38,113 bases of DNA, taken from assembly GCA_024682555.1 (NCBI GenBank), contig JAIKZD010000016.1:1-38113 (forward strand), written 5' to 3'. Source of the DNA: Lachnospiraceae bacterium. Lineage in GTDB: Bacteria; Bacillota; Clostridia; Lachnospirales; Lachnospiraceae. Position 1 is the stretch's first letter; the number at the start of each line of letters is the position of its first letter. Positions 7,266 to 15,572 of the stretch are shown here, one piece after another. The position numbers and the translations under genes were made by a program. The notes under the pieces were generated by a model that searched no databases, had not been told where the DNA came from, and saw nothing but the letters and a program-made list of their open reading frames with translations.

Positions 7266-9464
7266 ATGATGAAAAGAGCAGACAATATGATCTATGTATG
7301 TATAACGGCGTTGTTTGTGATGTTTTCCGCATCACTGCTTATGGCAGGATGTGCCCCGGGGAAGGACAAAAGCGGCGATCAGATGCCTGTCAGCAAAGGA
7401 TCCGGCACAAAGGCTTATGCGGTGAAAACCGCGCTCAGGGAAATGACCTCGGTTGACCCTGCAAAGGGAATAGGAGTATATGGCAGGTATACGGAACTGA
7501 GTGCGGAGGGTGAGGTTCCCGAAGTGCTTTCTAAGCTTATTTCCGAGGTGAATGCCCGGGCAAAGGAAAACGTGGAAAAAAGAGCGGAGAAGTTCCTTTC
7601 CGAAAACGGGTATCCTGTTGTGGCAGAAGCACCCGGGAATACAGAAGCCACCGGGGCAGAAGATACCGAGACCACAGACAGCCCGGAGATTGCAGAGGAT
7701 CCCGGGACAGCAGACAGTTTCCGCTACCGCAATATTTCATATATCGTGAACGTGACCCGTGCCGATGAGACACTTATCAGCATTCTGGAAACGGAGATGG
7801 ATTCGGGCATCGGAGAGTCGGAGGGAGAAAGCATTGACGAGGCTCAAAGCAGCGTCTTTCATGCATCGGTTTATGATACAAAAAGCGGGAGATCCTTAAC
7901 ACTTGCGGATTTCCTTAAGGATCAGGGCAGCCTTTCGTCCGGACTGAAAGAAGCGTTAAAAAACAAGTACGGCTGTGACGTCCTTTACGATGATAAAGGT
8001 GAAGCCCCTGCCTGGACGGCGGATTATCTCGGCCTTCGTTTTTATTTTGACGGTGAGATGATACCTGAAGAAGAGAAACAGGAAAAGGGACTTGATTACC
8101 GCAAGGCTGTCCATGTTTCCATTCCCTATGAGGCACTTGACGGGCCGGTGGCGGATGCCGCAGCAAAGACACCGGACTGCTTTATCGCACAGATTGAAAA
8201 AAACACCGAATACTCATTACCGTACGACAAAATGAGTATCCGTGTCGAAAAGGCGGAGAATGATAACGGGACTGAAAGCTGCCGCATCGTGGTAAAAAAC
8301 GGGAAGAATAAGGATTCATGGTGGCTTGAATATGCGGATGACAGCTCGGATTATTATGTATTCCGTACACAGGATGGGTATTATTTCTATCGCCTGGAGG
8401 ATGCACAGGACCGGGGATATGTTTATGATTTTAAGCATCCCGACGGAGGATTTGAGCGTTTTGCAAACCAGAATGCCCAGTGCTTTGACTCCTTCCTGCA
8501 TGAACTGTATCTGGCAGTCCCTTATAACCCGGAATGTGTCCATATGCGTGAAAGGACACGGAGGTTCATGGAAGCCGCATCGTCACTGAATACTTCTTTT
8601 GCCCCAAATGGCCATTATTCCTTCCTTCCCGAGCAGGGCAGAGGAGGTATGTGGCTTCATTTTGCCCTTATCGATGATAAACTGATGCTTGACAGCCGCA
8701 ATGTCGGCTGCAGGCTTTTACATGATATCACCGCCACAGAGTCGGATGGCGGAGAAGACAAGGCTGGAAAGACCGTTGTCCCTGCGGGTGAGGTCCTCAG
8801 ATTTTTAAGCGTTGACGGCGAGAGTGAGATATATTATTACATGTCCAGAGACTATAATCTCTATCATTCCGGGGCGCGGGACTACAGCTATGACTGTATG
8901 CTGTCGGACGGAAGTGAGGTTTGTCTTGTTACCCGTTATGAAAACAGCTTTTTTGTGGACGGGATGTATATGGACAGGATCGGAGAACCTGTAATGCTTG
9001 GGTCTTTGCAATATGAGACGGGGCCGACGGAGATTCCGGAACATTATGTTGAGATAGGCGGAAAAGAGTATAAGCTCATCAGAGATCTGTCACTTAAGAC
9101 AGAAGCGGGAGAAGAGATAGATTTTGACGGGGATATCTGGTGGCAGGCAGAAAATTACGTCGGGACATTTTCTTCGAAAGAAGATGATGCAAAGCTTGTG
9201 ATCAAAGAAAACGGAGACGTCACTTTCGATTACGAAGGAACTCACTTTACCGGAAAGCTTCCGGATAAAAGATATTACCGAAGCTATGTGGAAGTCTCCA
9301 TGAAAGCCGGATATGAAGAGCGCACATTTGAGATCAGTGTTAGGGATAAACTGCCTGCTCACGATCCATCTTTCAAAAATATACTGTTCTATTCCGAGGG
9401 GCTTCCTGCGACAAACGAACCATCCGCACAGCCGCCGATCGAGGCAGAGCTTAAAAGAGAGTGA
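7266..9464 (+). CDS. Large lipoprotein with a DUF3298-like segment
   Basis: The 732-residue product carries a lipoprotein signal with lipobox MAGC (Cys at about residue 28) and should be anchored outside the membrane. An acidic Glu/Thr/Pro-rich insert lies at about residues 120-150. Residues ~153-238 resemble the DUF3298/RsiV-type domain: an FHASVYDTKSGRSLTLADF pattern followed by a helix with Leu-Lys repeats. The remainder (about 290-715) is a series of beta-rich segments with many Tyr and Asp residues that I do not recognise. The upstream in-frame sequence is closed by a stop at 7248, so the start is at 7266 or the ATG at 7269. Only a weak GGTG lies before it, and a better Shine-Dalgarno serves a short leader frame upstream. 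The function is unknown; a surface-sensing or binding role is speculative. Confidence 0.85.
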   Translation: MMKRADNMIYVCITALFVMFSASLLMAGCAPGKDKSGDQMPVSKGSGTKAYAVKTALREMTSVDPAKGIGVYGRYTELSAEGEVPEVLSKLISEVNARAKENVEKRAEKFLSENGYPVVAEAPGNTEATGAEDTETTDSPEIAEDPGTADSFRYRNISYIVNVTRADETLISILETEMDSGIGESEGESIDEAQSSVFHASVYDTKSGRSLTLADFLKDQGSLSSGLKEALKNKYGCDVLYDDKGEAPAWTADYLGLRFYFDGEMIPEEEKQEKGLDYRKAVHVSIPYEALDGPVADAAAKTPDCFIAQIEKNTEYSLPYDKMSIRVEKAENDNGTESCRIVVKNGKNKDSWWLEYADDSSDYYVFRTQDGYYFYRLEDAQDRGYVYDFKHPDGGFERFANQNAQCFDSFLHELYLAVPYNPECVHMRERTRRFMEAASSLNTSFAPNGHYSFLPEQGRGGMWLHFALIDDKLMLDSRNVGCRLLHDITATESDGGEDKAGKTVVPAGEVLRFLSVDGESEIYYYMSRDYNLYHSGARDYSYDCMLSDGSEVCLVTRYENSFFVDGMYMDRIGEPVMLGSLQYETGPTEIPEHYVEIGGKEYKLIRDLSLKTEAGEEIDFDGDIWWQAENYVGTFSSKEDDAKLVIKENGDVTFDYEGTHFTGKLPDKRYYRSYVEVSMKAGYEERTFEISVRDKLPAHDPSFKNILFYSEGLPATNEPSAQPPIEAELKRE

Positions 9465-9552
9465 CGATCAGCAGGTAAGGTCAACAATTATGTGAAATAC
9501 TAAGGGAACGGCCTTGGGATAACATCTGATAAGGGTATGAAGGGAGAGGGGT

Positions 9553-10104
9553 ATGGAGCACTGCGGAACACGGAACATTGAAACAAAAGGACTGATCCTC
9601 AGGAGATTTTCCGTTAATGATGCCGAAGCCATGTACAGAAACTGGGCTTCCGATCCCGAGGTGAGCCGGTATCTGACCTGGCCCGCACATGCAAACGTTG
9701 AGATAAGTAAAGCGATACTAAAAGACTGGGCCGCTTCCTACTCCCGGAAGGATTATTATCAATGGGCGATCGTCCCCAAAGACAACGGAAACGAGCCTAT
9801 AGGCAGTATCTCCGCGGTGGAGCTTGACGACGATATTTCTATGGTACAGATCGGATACTGTATCGGAAAAGACTGGTGGCATCGCGGGATCACTTCAGAA
9901 GCACTCCGGGCGGTGATGGATTTCTTTTTCGATGAGGTTTATGCCAATCGTATCGAATGCCGTCATGATCCGAGAAATCCGCACTCCGGTATGGTCATGA
10001 AAAAATGCGGAATGAAATATGAGGGGACCATGCGAAGCTCCGACAGGAATAATCAGGGTATCTGCGATGCGTGCTGGTATTCCCTGTTAAGATCGGAACG
10101 CTGA
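9553..10104 (+). CDS. GNAT-family N-acetyltransferase (RimJ/RimL-like)
   Basis: The 183-residue protein has the layout of RimJ/RimL-type acetyltransferases. The N-terminus reads IETKGLILRRFSVNDAEAMYRNW, the central strand is WAIVPKDNGNEPIGSISAVEL, and the acetyl-CoA-binding region is MVQIGYCIGKDWWHRGITSEAL, with the usual Gln/Arg-x-x-Gly-x-Gly/Ala loop represented by HRGITSEA. The C-terminal part has HDPRNPHSGMVMKKCGMKYEG, typical of the family. It transfers an acetyl group from acetyl-CoA to an amine, often a protein N-terminus or a small molecule; the substrate cannot be deduced. The ATG follows AGGGAGAGGGG, a strong ribosome binding site. It appears to be a monocistronic gene between a lipoprotein and a GGDEF gene. 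Confidence 0.92.
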   Translation: MEHCGTRNIETKGLILRRFSVNDAEAMYRNWASDPEVSRYLTWPAHANVEISKAILKDWAASYSRKDYYQWAIVPKDNGNEPIGSISAVELDDDISMVQIGYCIGKDWWHRGITSEALRAVMDFFFDEVYANRIECRHDPRNPHSGMVMKKCGMKYEGTMRSSDRNNQGICDACWYSLLRSER

Positions 10105-10165
10105 TCACAAAAAATCTAATGGGGAGTCATCGGGATAAAAATCTGTATAAGATCAAAGGGGTATG

Positions 10166-10174
10166 TGTTACAAT
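10166..10174 (+). promoter_or_regulatory. Candidate extended -10 promoter before the GGDEF gene
   Basis: TGT-TACAAT at 10166-10174 matches an extended -10 element (TGn then a near-consensus hexamer). No good -35 lies 17 bases upstream. It would start transcription near 10181, about 37 bases before the GGDEF ATG. Confidence 0.4.
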
Positions 10175-10217
10175 AAAAGAGTCGGCGTGGTTCACGATCT
10201 GATATTACGGAGAACTT

Positions 10218-11360
10218 ATGGGATTCGATTATTTTGTTTTTTATACCGAAGCAAGTGCGATATGTGTGATCATTCTGTTAATGATCCTGATAACCGACAG
10301 AATATATAACACCAAGCAGGAAAAACAGATCTGGTTCGGCCGGGCCATAATGGCATTCATTTTTTACTTCATCTCCGATGCCTGCTGGGCGGCGATGTTA
10401 AGCGGCCTGTTTCCGAGAATCCGTTTTTTTGTTGTGCTCTTTAACTATACAAACTATATCTTTCTGAGTCTGATGGCATATGGAACCTTCATGTTCATAG
10501 CCGCATCGGAAAAAATGCCTTTCAGGAAGAGCCTTATCAAGAGACATCTGAGTTTTCTTCCGATCCTTATCTCCATACTGTTTATAACGATCGCATACAT
10601 GGCCGCTCCCTTATTCTGGATAAACGAAAACAATGAGCTGAATGACCTGTACATGCCGCTTCTTATCGGAGTACCGTCATGTTACCTTATAGCGGGTTTT
10701 ATCCTTTCCGTGAAATATGCAGGGAAAGCAGAGACAAGGGAGAAAAAAAGGCGGTACCTGATCCTTGGGATCGTTCCCCTGAGCGTCGGAGCCTTCGGAA
10801 TGATCCAGGTCATAGCTCTGAATACTCCGACCTTCTGCTTCGGATGTACCATAATGTGGCTGTGGTTGTATATCGATAACATGCAGACCATGATCTCCGT
10901 GGATGATCTGACGCGTCTGAATAACCGTGGACAGATAAACCGCTATCTGGATCAGATACATTACAGCGAAGATTCGGAAATCTATATTATGATGACAGAT
11001 ATCAACAGGTTTAAGGAGATCAATGACACCTATGGTCATTCGGAAGGAGACCGGGCCCTTGTTATTGCCTCGGAGGCGCTGAGAAGGAGCTGTGAGCGGA
11101 TAAAAGCCCCTGTTTTTCTCGGAAGGTATGGCGGAGACGAGTTTATGATCGTTATTCATAATCCGGGAGAGGATGAAATGCCCGAGAAGATCATCGACAT
11201 AATCCGCGGAAACCTGACGGAAAAGCAGCAGGAGTATCAATTGCCCTATGATCTTAAGATCAGCGTCGGTTATGACAGGGTAACGGACGGATATGATCCT
11301 GTAAATGACTGTATGAAGCGTGCGGATAAAAAGCTGTATCTTGATAAAGAAAAGCAATGA
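10218..11360 (+). CDS. Membrane-bound diguanylate cyclase (7-TM plus GGDEF)
   Basis: The 380-residue protein has about seven hydrophobic segments within residues 1-220, then a GGDEF domain at about 222-378. The signature GGDEF is intact at residues 305-309, preceded by FLGRY. The upstream substrate-binding region reads YIMMTDINRFKEINDTYGHSEGDRAL, with the usual Asp, Asn and Asp residues. It should therefore make cyclic di-GMP from two GTP at the inner face of the membrane, responding to a signal sensed by the membrane part. The inhibitory RxxD site five residues before the motif is absent (KAPV there), so product feedback is not expected. The ATG has a modest ribosome binding site (CGGAG at about 10208-10212). 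No effector or phosphodiesterase gene is adjacent. Confidence 0.95.
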   Translation: MGFDYFVFYTEASAICVIILLMILITDRIYNTKQEKQIWFGRAIMAFIFYFISDACWAAMLSGLFPRIRFFVVLFNYTNYIFLSLMAYGTFMFIAASEKMPFRKSLIKRHLSFLPILISILFITIAYMAAPLFWINENNELNDLYMPLLIGVPSCYLIAGFILSVKYAGKAETREKKRRYLILGIVPLSVGAFGMIQVIALNTPTFCFGCTIMWLWLYIDNMQTMISVDDLTRLNNRGQINRYLDQIHYSEDSEIYIMMTDINRFKEINDTYGHSEGDRALVIASEALRRSCERIKAPVFLGRYGGDEFMIVIHNPGEDEMPEKIIDIIRGNLTEKQQEYQLPYDLKISVGYDRVTDGYDPVNDCMKRADKKLYLDKEKQ

Positions 11361-11478
11361 ATACAGACTATAATGCAGTTATATGGAATAACACACTTAG
11401 GAAGAATGAAGCGAACCAATAATGTGATAAACGGGTTATGTCAGTGAACAGATAATATGCTAAGCAGGTGGTAAGATC

Positions 11479-11745
11479 ATGTATTATGTGCCGGATGATA
11501 CAGAAACAGCGGGATATTATGAGTGCAGTGAATGTCATGAAAGATTTCTGGATATCCGGATCGCACCCAGACTGGTGTGTCCGTACTGCGGTACGGAACC
11601 GGATATGGAACTCGGACCGGATGATGCTATTCCTGAGATTCGGGAGACCGCAAATCTTTTGGAAACGCTGGAAGGCGATGAAGTTGCGCGGTATGATACG
11701 CTTCTGAGCCTGGCTATCACTGGTGGAGACTATTCGTGGATATAG
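11479..11745 (+). CDS. Small zinc-ribbon protein
   Basis: The 88-residue protein has two CxxC knuckles: CSEC near residue 16 and CPYC near residue 34, separated by 15 residues. This is a typical zinc-ribbon that binds one Zn. An acidic helical C-terminal half follows and ends in GDYSWI. The ATG follows CAGGTGGTAAG. A longer frame from 11468 in another phase is a shadow. It sits alone downstream of the GGDEF gene with a ~118-base gap. Such short ribbon proteins are often of unknown role; the sequence indicates a metal site but no enzymatic function. Confidence 0.75.
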   Translation: MYYVPDDTETAGYYECSECHERFLDIRIAPRLVCPYCGTEPDMELGPDDAIPEIRETANLLETLEGDEVARYDTLLSLAITGGDYSWI

Positions 11746-11760
11746 GACGGGAGACGGAAC

Positions 11761-11800
11761 AATCAGGGGACCGGTAAATACGAGGGACGGTCCCCTGATT
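11761..11800. repeat. REP-like palindromic repeat, copy A
   Basis: AATCAGGGGACC (11761-11772) and GGTCCCCTGATT (11789-11800) are perfect 12-base inverted arms with a 16-base loop that contains the family core GAGGGAC. A second nested pair, ACCGGTAAA (11770-11778) and TTTACCGGT (11823-11831), extends the structure. Related cores occur near 14.16, 16.1 and 26.0 kb. It may also act as a terminator, but no T-run follows the stem directly. Confidence 0.65.
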
Positions 11801-11868
11801 GATGTTCTGGCTGCTCGACTTTTTTACCGGTTCAGTCCCTGTGATCCGGGGAAGACGGGAGAATGATC

Positions 11869-12669
11869 ATGATACTTGTTACGGGTGCAAACGGATTTGT
11901 GGGCCATAAGATCATGGAAATGTGCGAGGGTGTTATTGCCTGTCCCTCACTGAGAAATAAGTCCGAAGATGAAATAAGGCGGATAGTAGAAGACAGCGGT
12001 GCAGATACTGTTATCCATACAGCGGCGATCTCGGATATAGGAGCCTGTGCCGCCGACCCTGATGCTTCCTATCATGCAAATGTCATGATCCCTGTTTTTC
12101 TGGCAAAGGCCGCAAAGAATATCAAGCTTATCTGTTTCAGCTCCGACCAGGTGTACACTGCCTCGGACCGGGAAGGACCATACACCGAGGATATGGCAAA
12201 GCCCGGGAATATCTATGCGGAGCATAAGCTTGAAATGGAAAACAGAGTCCTTGACATTGATCCCGATGCCGTGATGCTGAGGGCTGAATGGATGTATGAT
12301 CATGACGATACCCGGAGCAATTACTTCATGAACATACTGAATGCAAAGGGATCTGTGAGCTTCAGTTCCGGAAATTATCGCGGAGTCACCTATGTCAGAG
12401 AAGTGGCTGAAAATATGGACAAAGTCATAAAACTTCCGGGCGGAGCCTATAATTTTGGAAGTGAGACCCAAAAGTCCATATATGAGATCACGAAGGATTT
12501 TATTAAAAAGACCGGAAAAGATATAGAGGTTAAGGACTGTCCGCCGCTTCATAATCTGTGGATCAACTGCGAAAAAGCAAGGAAACACGGCGTTTTGTTC
12601 AGCAGTGTGGAAGACGGACTCGTAAAATGCTTAAAGGACTATGGTATCCTGACGATTGGTGAAAAATAA
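11869..12669 (+). CDS. NAD(P)-dependent sugar-nucleotide epimerase/reductase (RmlD-like SDR)
   Basis: This is an extended short-chain dehydrogenase of about 266 residues. A Rossmann nucleotide-binding motif (TGANGFVGHKI) opens the protein, a Ser-Ser-Asp motif follows the core strand (LICFSSDQVYTA), and the catalytic Tyr-x3-Lys pair is visible in YAEHKLEME. The closest family is dTDP-4-dehydrorhamnose reductase (RmlD), although the sequence is shorter than usual and a clear sugar-nucleotide role cannot be proven. An ATG at 11863 is too close to the GGGAGA ribosome binding site; the ATG at 11869 has proper 6-base spacing and starts directly at the first beta-strand (MILVTGANG). It is 20 bases upstream of the flavodoxin gene and likely in its operon. 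Confidence 0.88.
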   Translation: MILVTGANGFVGHKIMEMCEGVIACPSLRNKSEDEIRRIVEDSGADTVIHTAAISDIGACAADPDASYHANVMIPVFLAKAAKNIKLICFSSDQVYTASDREGPYTEDMAKPGNIYAEHKLEMENRVLDIDPDAVMLRAEWMYDHDDTRSNYFMNILNAKGSVSFSSGNYRGVTYVREVAENMDKVIKLPGGAYNFGSETQKSIYEITKDFIKKTGKDIEVKDCPPLHNLWINCEKARKHGVLFSSVEDGLVKCLKDYGILTIGEK

Positions 12670-12689
12670 GAGAAACGGAGGAGCATGTT

Positions 12690-13166
12690 ATGGCAAAAGC
12701 TTTAGTTGCGTACTTTTCGGCAAGCGGTGTTACAAAGAGATTATCCGAGACCCTGGCAGGGGCTTTGGGAGCTGATCTGTTTGAGATAGTCCCCGCTCGG
12801 AAATATACGGAGGCGGATCTTAACTGGCAGGATCAAAACAGCAGGAGTTCCGTTGAGATGAAGGATCGTACATCCCGTCCGGCCATTGCATCAAAGGTTG
12901 AGAATATGGATCAGTATGATGTGGTTTTTGTCGGTTTTCCGGTATGGTGGTATCGTGAACCTTCGATCATAGATACTTTTGCGGAGGCATATGATTTCGG
13001 CGGAAAGACCATTGTTCCCTTTGCCACATCCGGATCCAGCGGGATCGGTGATTCAGCAAAGAACCTGGCTGAGATTGCCAAAGGAGCCAGGGTTGAAGAG
13101 GGAAAACGTTTTCAGGCAAATGCTTCGGCGGATGAACTGAAGAAATGGGCCGGAGCATGGTTATAG
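12690..13166 (+). CDS. Flavodoxin
   Basis: The 158-residue protein is a flavodoxin of the Flavodoxin_4-like type. The phosphate-binding loop is YFSASGVTKRL (about residues 8-18), followed by the conserved segment FVGFPVWWYREPSIIDTF and the loop PFATSGSSGIGDSAKNL, which contact the FMN ring. It carries electrons or acts as an FMN-dependent quinone or small-molecule reductase in the cytoplasm. A strong ribosome binding site (CGGAGGAGC) precedes the ATG. It lies between the epimerase-like gene and the zinc dehydrogenase gene with short gaps, suggesting one redox-related transcription unit. Confidence 0.92.
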   Translation: MAKALVAYFSASGVTKRLSETLAGALGADLFEIVPARKYTEADLNWQDQNSRSSVEMKDRTSRPAIASKVENMDQYDVVFVGFPVWWYREPSIIDTFAEAYDFGGKTIVPFATSGSSGIGDSAKNLAEIAKGARVEEGKRFQANASADELKKWAGAWL

Positions 13167-13180
13167 GCCGGGCAGCAGAT

Positions 13181-14152
13181 ATGAAAGCACTTTACTTTGA
13201 CGGTGAAAAAGCAATATACAGGGAAGACCTGAAGATCCCCGTGTGTAAGCCGGGGCAGAGCCTTATCAGGATCATTCTCGCAGCTGTCTGCAGTACCGAC
13301 CGGGAGATATTAAGAGGCTACAAACCGGATTTCAGAGGTATTATGGGACATGAATTCATCGGTGAGGTAGTGGGGAGCGAAGACAGGTCCCTGATCGGCA
13401 AAACCGTTGTCGGAGAGATGAACGAGACCTGCGGAACCTGTATTTACTGCAAAACAGGCAGGAAGAGCCACTGTGTAAACAGAGCGGAGCTTGGCATATC
13501 AAGAGACGGGTGTTTTGCGGAATATATGGCTCTTTCCACGGATCTCATCCATCCCATACCGGATGGCCTTGCGCCGGAGCAGGCGGTATTTACGGAACCC
13601 CTTGCGGCAGCCATGGAGATCACTAAACAGGTGCACATCGACCCGGGTCTTAATGCTGCGGTTATCGGGGACGGAAGGCTTGCATTTATGATTGCTCAGG
13701 TCCTTTCTCTTACGGGAGTATCACTGACCGTTATCGGAAAACATCCGGAAAAGCTGGCTCTTTTTGCACCCTATGCAAAAACGGTTGAATATAAGGAATT
13801 CCTGGCGGGTGGAAGGTACGAAAAACCGGCTCCAAAAGAGTGCTTTGAATATGTGGTCGAGGCATCAGGAAACGAATCGGGAATAAAGCTGGCGCTTGAT
13901 ATAGTCAGAAAAAAGGGCATAATAATACTTAAGAGCACCTATGCGGGAGAGACCGGATTAAACCTTAGTGTACTTCCGATAGATGAGATCACGCTGGTCG
14001 GAAGCCGCTGCGGTGCATTTGAACCGGCACTCAATCTGCTTGCGTCAGGGAAAGTATCATTTCCGCCTATAGAGCTTTACGAGCTCAAGGATCATGAAAA
14101 AGCATTTTCATCCCGGGCATTCAAGAGCGGATTTACGTTCCGCCTGGTATAG
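13181..14152 (+). CDS. Zinc-dependent alcohol dehydrogenase-like protein (MDR superfamily)
   Basis: Starting at 13181 the product has 323 residues with the medium-chain dehydrogenase layout. A catalytic-zinc Cys (C37, in AAVCSTD) and the GHE motif (H57, E58) are present, as are the four structural-zinc cysteines C84, C87, C90 and C98 (spacing 2-2-7). A nucleotide-binding segment (AAVIGDGRLAFMIAQ) lies near residue 160. It should oxidise an alcohol or polyol, or reduce the matching carbonyl, with NAD(P). An upstream in-frame ATG at 13145 overlaps the flavodoxin gene; 13181 is preferred because family members begin MKAL at this point and it follows the flavodoxin stop by 14 bases. Neither start has a strong Shine-Dalgarno. 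The substrate is unknown. Confidence 0.9.
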   Translation: MKALYFDGEKAIYREDLKIPVCKPGQSLIRIILAAVCSTDREILRGYKPDFRGIMGHEFIGEVVGSEDRSLIGKTVVGEMNETCGTCIYCKTGRKSHCVNRAELGISRDGCFAEYMALSTDLIHPIPDGLAPEQAVFTEPLAAAMEITKQVHIDPGLNAAVIGDGRLAFMIAQVLSLTGVSLTVIGKHPEKLALFAPYAKTVEYKEFLAGGRYEKPAPKECFEYVVEASGNESGIKLALDIVRKKGIIILKSTYAGETGLNLSVLPIDEITLVGSRCGAFEPALNLLASGKVSFPPIELYELKDHEKAFSSRAFKSGFTFRLV

Positions 14153-14154
14153 CA

Positions 14155-14182
14155 GACAGGGGGACGGTTCTTTTGTCCTGTT
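14155..14182. repeat. REP-like palindromic repeat, copy B
   Basis: This copy starts with GACAGGGGGACGG and ends with TTTTGTCC, just after the dehydrogenase stop. Bases 14155-14178 are an exact reverse complement of 16147-16170. The arms ACAGG and CCTGT give a short imperfect hairpin. It belongs to the dispersed family described under copy A. Confidence 0.75.
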
Positions 14183-14257
14183 CCCGACATAGAGGAGAAG
14201 TCACCGGAAACAGGCACGGGGAAACTTTTTCAAAAGAATTTTACGAGGAGGAATATT

Positions 14258-15196
14258 ATGAGATCAAAGATGGGAAAAGTAGCTGTTTTTATCCTGATAA
14301 CAGCTTTTTTGGGACTGACAGGCTGTTCAACCACCACGACTGATGCACCTTTTAAAGATGAGGCTGCCCTTAATTCATCCGGGGCTGATATTTCCGACAG
14401 TGTTGAACCATCCGCTGAGGAAACAGAGAAACATGAAGGAATCCAGGGCCCTGAAGAAAACGAAGAGCCTGAAGAAACCGGGGAGACCGTTGTGATCGAG
14501 GAACCCGGTAATACTGAGCAGACTGATACCGGCGCATCAGAGACCGAAGAACATAAATCCTATGATTCCGGAGACCTGTATTGTGCATTTGTGGCTGAGG
14601 TTGATAACGAGGATGATTATAACAGCTTAGAGAATAAGTTTTTTGAAGGAACCGGCGGATATCTTTTCCTTCCGACTGTTTATACTTCTGACTATTCCGG
14701 CTTTGATTCCGATCAGGATTATGTTGTTACTACATGGGTTTATTCTACCAGACAGGAGGCCGAAGATGAACTCGAGATAGTAAAAAAACTCGGATTCCCG
14801 GATGCCTGTGTCATGAATATCGGTAAGTACAGGGGAGATAATTTCTGGGTTCAGCTTAACTATAGCGGAAACGAGGAGATCGAGGTCTTAGAGGACAGGA
14901 TCATACTTCATAATGCAGCCGTATTTATCCCACATATGTTTTCTGCCGAACCTGTGATCATGGATCTGACGGTAGACAAAAATACAGATTTCCCCGAATC
15001 GGGTGACATGGAATATGCCGGCAATTATGAGAAGGGCATGTCGGTGTACGAATGGCTCGCCGACAGTTATGATCTAAAGGAAAATGATACGGAGGGATAC
15101 AGACAGGCAAACAGTCCTTTGGACGGCTTTTTGGAAGTGAGTCTTGAGGGCGATCATATAGAATTACTGTACAGTGCATTCTATTGGGACGTCTGA
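14258..15196 (+). CDS. Lipoprotein of unknown function, acidic linker
   Basis: The 312-residue product has a lipoprotein signal with lipobox LTGC (Cys at about residue 23) and a long Glu/Thr/Ser/Pro-rich linker to about residue 105. The compact C-terminal domain (about 107-312) contains DLYCAFVAEVDNEDDYNSLE and many aromatic residues. I do not recognise it. The ribosome binding site GAGGAGG at about 14244-14250 supports the ATG at 14258; a second ATG at 14270 is possible. Its linker resembles those of the lipoproteins at 194 and 3315, although the distal domains differ. Confidence 0.8.
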   Translation: MRSKMGKVAVFILITAFLGLTGCSTTTTDAPFKDEAALNSSGADISDSVEPSAEETEKHEGIQGPEENEEPEETGETVVIEEPGNTEQTDTGASETEEHKSYDSGDLYCAFVAEVDNEDDYNSLENKFFEGTGGYLFLPTVYTSDYSGFDSDQDYVVTTWVYSTRQEAEDELEIVKKLGFPDACVMNIGKYRGDNFWVQLNYSGNEEIEVLEDRIILHNAAVFIPHMFSAEPVIMDLTVDKNTDFPESGDMEYAGNYEKGMSVYEWLADSYDLKENDTEGYRQANSPLDGFLEVSLEGDHIELLYSAFYWDV

Positions 15197-15239
15197 GACG
15201 AATGATCATTCATCCCACCCAAATATGAAAGGATAGATC

Positions 15240-15434
15240 ATGACAGACCGTGATATAAGAGTGATCGAAAATATGGCAAGAACCGGAATGAGCCTTGATG
15301 ACCTGTGCGAGGCATTTGACAGCTTTTCTTCCGAAGAGATTGAAAAGATATACGCTCAGGTACACCGGGAGATGGCCGGAGAGGATCAAACCGGCGGAGA
15401 GGTTCAGACCGGGATTAAGCTCAACTGTTCGTGA
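15240..15434 (+). CDS. Small helical protein, possibly frameshifted
   Basis: The 64-residue product is acidic and helical, with a core reading SLDDLCEAFDSFSSEEIEKI that could be a short helix-turn-helix-like unit. The ATG follows AAAGGATAG. After the stop the next frame continues with coding-like sequence, including GFLPEGLSKM and a second helix (MDFEIIKEQIEQLNKKC), up to 15543. This suggests either a separate tiny gene or a frameshift that removed the C-terminus. The function is unknown. Confidence 0.5.
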   Translation: MTDRDIRVIENMARTGMSLDDLCEAFDSFSSEEIEKIYAQVHREMAGEDQTGGEVQTGIKLNCS

Positions 15435-15465
15435 GATTGGTTTTCTCCCGGAAGGCTTGTCGAAG

Positions 15466-15543
15466 ATGGATTTTGAAATTATAAAAGAGCAGATCGAACA
15501 GCTGAATAAAAAATGTTATCGGAATGATTCCGGTGTGAGGTAA
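15466..15543 (+). CDS. Possible 25-residue ORF or shifted C-terminus of the preceding gene
   Basis: An ATG at 15466 with GGAAGG about 10 bases upstream opens a 25-codon frame coding for an amphipathic charged helix. The frame is already open before the ATG, overlapping the end of the previous small gene in a different phase. A frameshifted C-terminus is as likely as an independent peptide. Confidence 0.25.
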   Translation: MDFEIIKEQIEQLNKKCYRNDSGVR

Positions 15544-15572
15544 ATTATTCAGGAGGCATGTGATCGGATAAT

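Noticed and set aside
10677-11357. 226-codon minus-strand frame opposite the GGDEF gene
   Set aside because: It is the antisense shadow of a clear diguanylate cyclase; its translation matches no family and has no ribosome binding site.
11761-11831. Rho-independent terminator after the zinc-ribbon gene
   Set aside because: The stem is strong, but the loop is long and no T-run follows directly; the sequence fits the repeat family better. Terminator activity is not excluded.
11947-12588. 213-codon minus-strand frame opposite the epimerase-like gene
   Set aside because: It is an antisense shadow of a gene with intact SDR motifs.
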